From positions 1 to 6,587 of the forward strand of contig QHZC01000314.1 of the NCBI GenBank assembly GCA_003224515.1: a stretch of DNA of 6,587 bases, written 5' to 3'. Shown here one piece after another: positions 5,967 to 6,587 of the stretch. A program made the translations under genes and the position numbers. The DNA is from Acidobacteriota bacterium. Lineage in GTDB: Bacteria; Acidobacteriota; Terriglobia; Acidiferrales; UBA7541. Position 1 is the stretch's first letter, and each line of letters begins with the position of its first letter. The notes beneath the pieces are model-generated. The model was given only the letters and a program-made list of their open reading frames with translations. It made no database searches and had not been told where the DNA came from.

Positions 5967-6334
5967 TGCGCGTCATTCTTGCACTTGCCGTCCTGATTCT
6001 TGGCAGCACCGGAGGCGAAATTGCCATCACGCGCGGAATGAAGGCGACTGGTGAGCCGGCGCGGTTGCGGCCGCGGGCGTTGCTTCAGTTCCTGGGGCGG
6101 GCAGTGCTCAATGGCTGGTTCTGGGCGGGCGTACCGCTGATGGCGCTGTCATTCTATGCGTTGCTGGTATTGCTTTCCTGGAAGCCCATCAGCCTGGTGA
6201 TTCCGGCATCGGCGCTCAGCTATGTTGTCGGCACACTCGGCGCCAAGTACATCTTGGGCGAACAGGTGAGCGCCGCGCGGTGGGCGGGTGTCGTACTGGT
6301 TTGCGCCGGGGTTGCGCTGGTCGCGGCGGGTTAA
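5966..6334 (+). CDS. small 4-helix DMT/EamA-type transporter, second of a pair
   Basis: A 122-residue partner of the preceding transporter. Its ATG at 5966 overlaps the previous stop by one base (TGATG), a classic coupling arrangement; a TTG at 5963 would add one residue. Four hydrophobic segments are at about 2-20, 50-71, 76-97 and 104-121. It shares clear wording with its neighbour: GEIAITRGM in helix 1 (Glu18, where the neighbour has Asp26), LSWKPISLVIPASALSYV after helix 2, and LGEQVSAARWAGVVLVCAGV into helix 4. The pair therefore arose by duplication and has diverged, as in the ArnE/ArnF heterodimer that flips an aminoarabinose-lipid or in paired SMR proteins. Its N-terminus is shorter than its partner's and carries fewer charges before helix 1. 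Substrate is unknown; linkage to hpnJ suggests a lipid or sugar-lipid of the hopanoid pathway, which is inference. Confidence 0.85.
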   Translation: MRVILALAVLILGSTGGEIAITRGMKATGEPARLRPRALLQFLGRAVLNGWFWAGVPLMALSFYALLVLLSWKPISLVIPASALSYVVGTLGAKYILGEQVSAARWAGVVLVCAGVALVAAG

Positions 6335-6587
6335 GAACCTGGCTCGCCAAATCTTCATCAATAAATCAGAAATTAGTGATAGGGTTTAGAGAACGGATTG
6401 ACGCCGATTTGGGAATCCAGGTCTGGCCGGCGGCAACCAATCAAACCAGGGTGGCATCCGAGCCGAAAAGGCAGCCTGTGTAAATCAAGATTCATGCGTG
6501 ACGGACGGAATCCCATTGCATCGGTTTTCGTCGTGCGATAGGGACTTGGGGCGACGGGAATGCCGTTACATACCCTCTATTGGATCG
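6335..6587. other. non-coding end of window, nothing recognised
   Basis: No gene, strong terminator or promoter is recognisable after the second transporter. A 67-codon reading frame ending at 6483 overlaps the transporter in another frame and resembles nothing. An ATG at 6560 opens a frame of nine codons (MPLHTLYWI) that runs off the edge. It could be the start of a next gene but is too short to judge. Confidence 0.4.

Noticed and set aside
6560..6587. Start of a further gene at the right edge
   Set aside because: Only nine codons are visible, with no clear ribosome site or recognisable sequence.

Overview
The window reads like ordinary chromosome of a GC-rich, hopanoid-making Gram-negative bacterium, most likely a soil acidobacterium (Acidobacteriota). 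That placement is inferred from the TolC-type outer-membrane protein, a hopanoid radical SAM enzyme, and a Crp/Fnr regulator and a PLP decarboxylase whose wording resembles acidobacterial proteins as I remember them. No 16S or other phylogenetic marker is present. All genes are on the + strand. I see no CRISPR array, tRNA, rRNA, transposase or phage gene.

Left part (1-2990). A short leader with hairpins precedes a TolC/OEP-family efflux channel (148-1494) that has no membrane-fusion or RND partner in the window. After a 56-base spacer comes a group II PLP-dependent decarboxylase-like enzyme (1551-2906). The spacer holds a perfect 7-bp palindrome between two copies of a 12-base direct repeat, and the second copy supplies the decarboxylase start codon. 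Hairpins followed by nine T (2925-2990) probably end this unit.

Middle part (2991-4024). A -10-like TAGAAT lies inside an inverted repeat just before a Crp/Fnr-family regulator (3069-3690). The regulator is broken: its effector-binding half and its DNA-binding half are in different frames, and the linker between them looks about ten residues short, which fits an out-of-frame deletion of roughly 30 bases. The next 334 bases hold no convincing gene but are rich in inverted repeats, including a nested set at 3784-3877.

Right part (4025-6334). A tight three-gene unit encodes HpnJ, the radical SAM enzyme of bacteriohopanetetrol cyclitol ether synthesis, followed after 10 bases by a 4-helix DMT/SMR-type membrane protein, which overlaps by one base (TGATG) with a second, paralogous one. 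Both small transporters carry an acidic residue in helix 1. A plausible reading is that HpnJ finishes the cyclitol-ether headgroup and the pair, acting as an ArnE/ArnF-like heterodimer, moves a hopanoid or its precursor across the membrane. This link is inferred from context only. The last 253 bases show no supportable gene.
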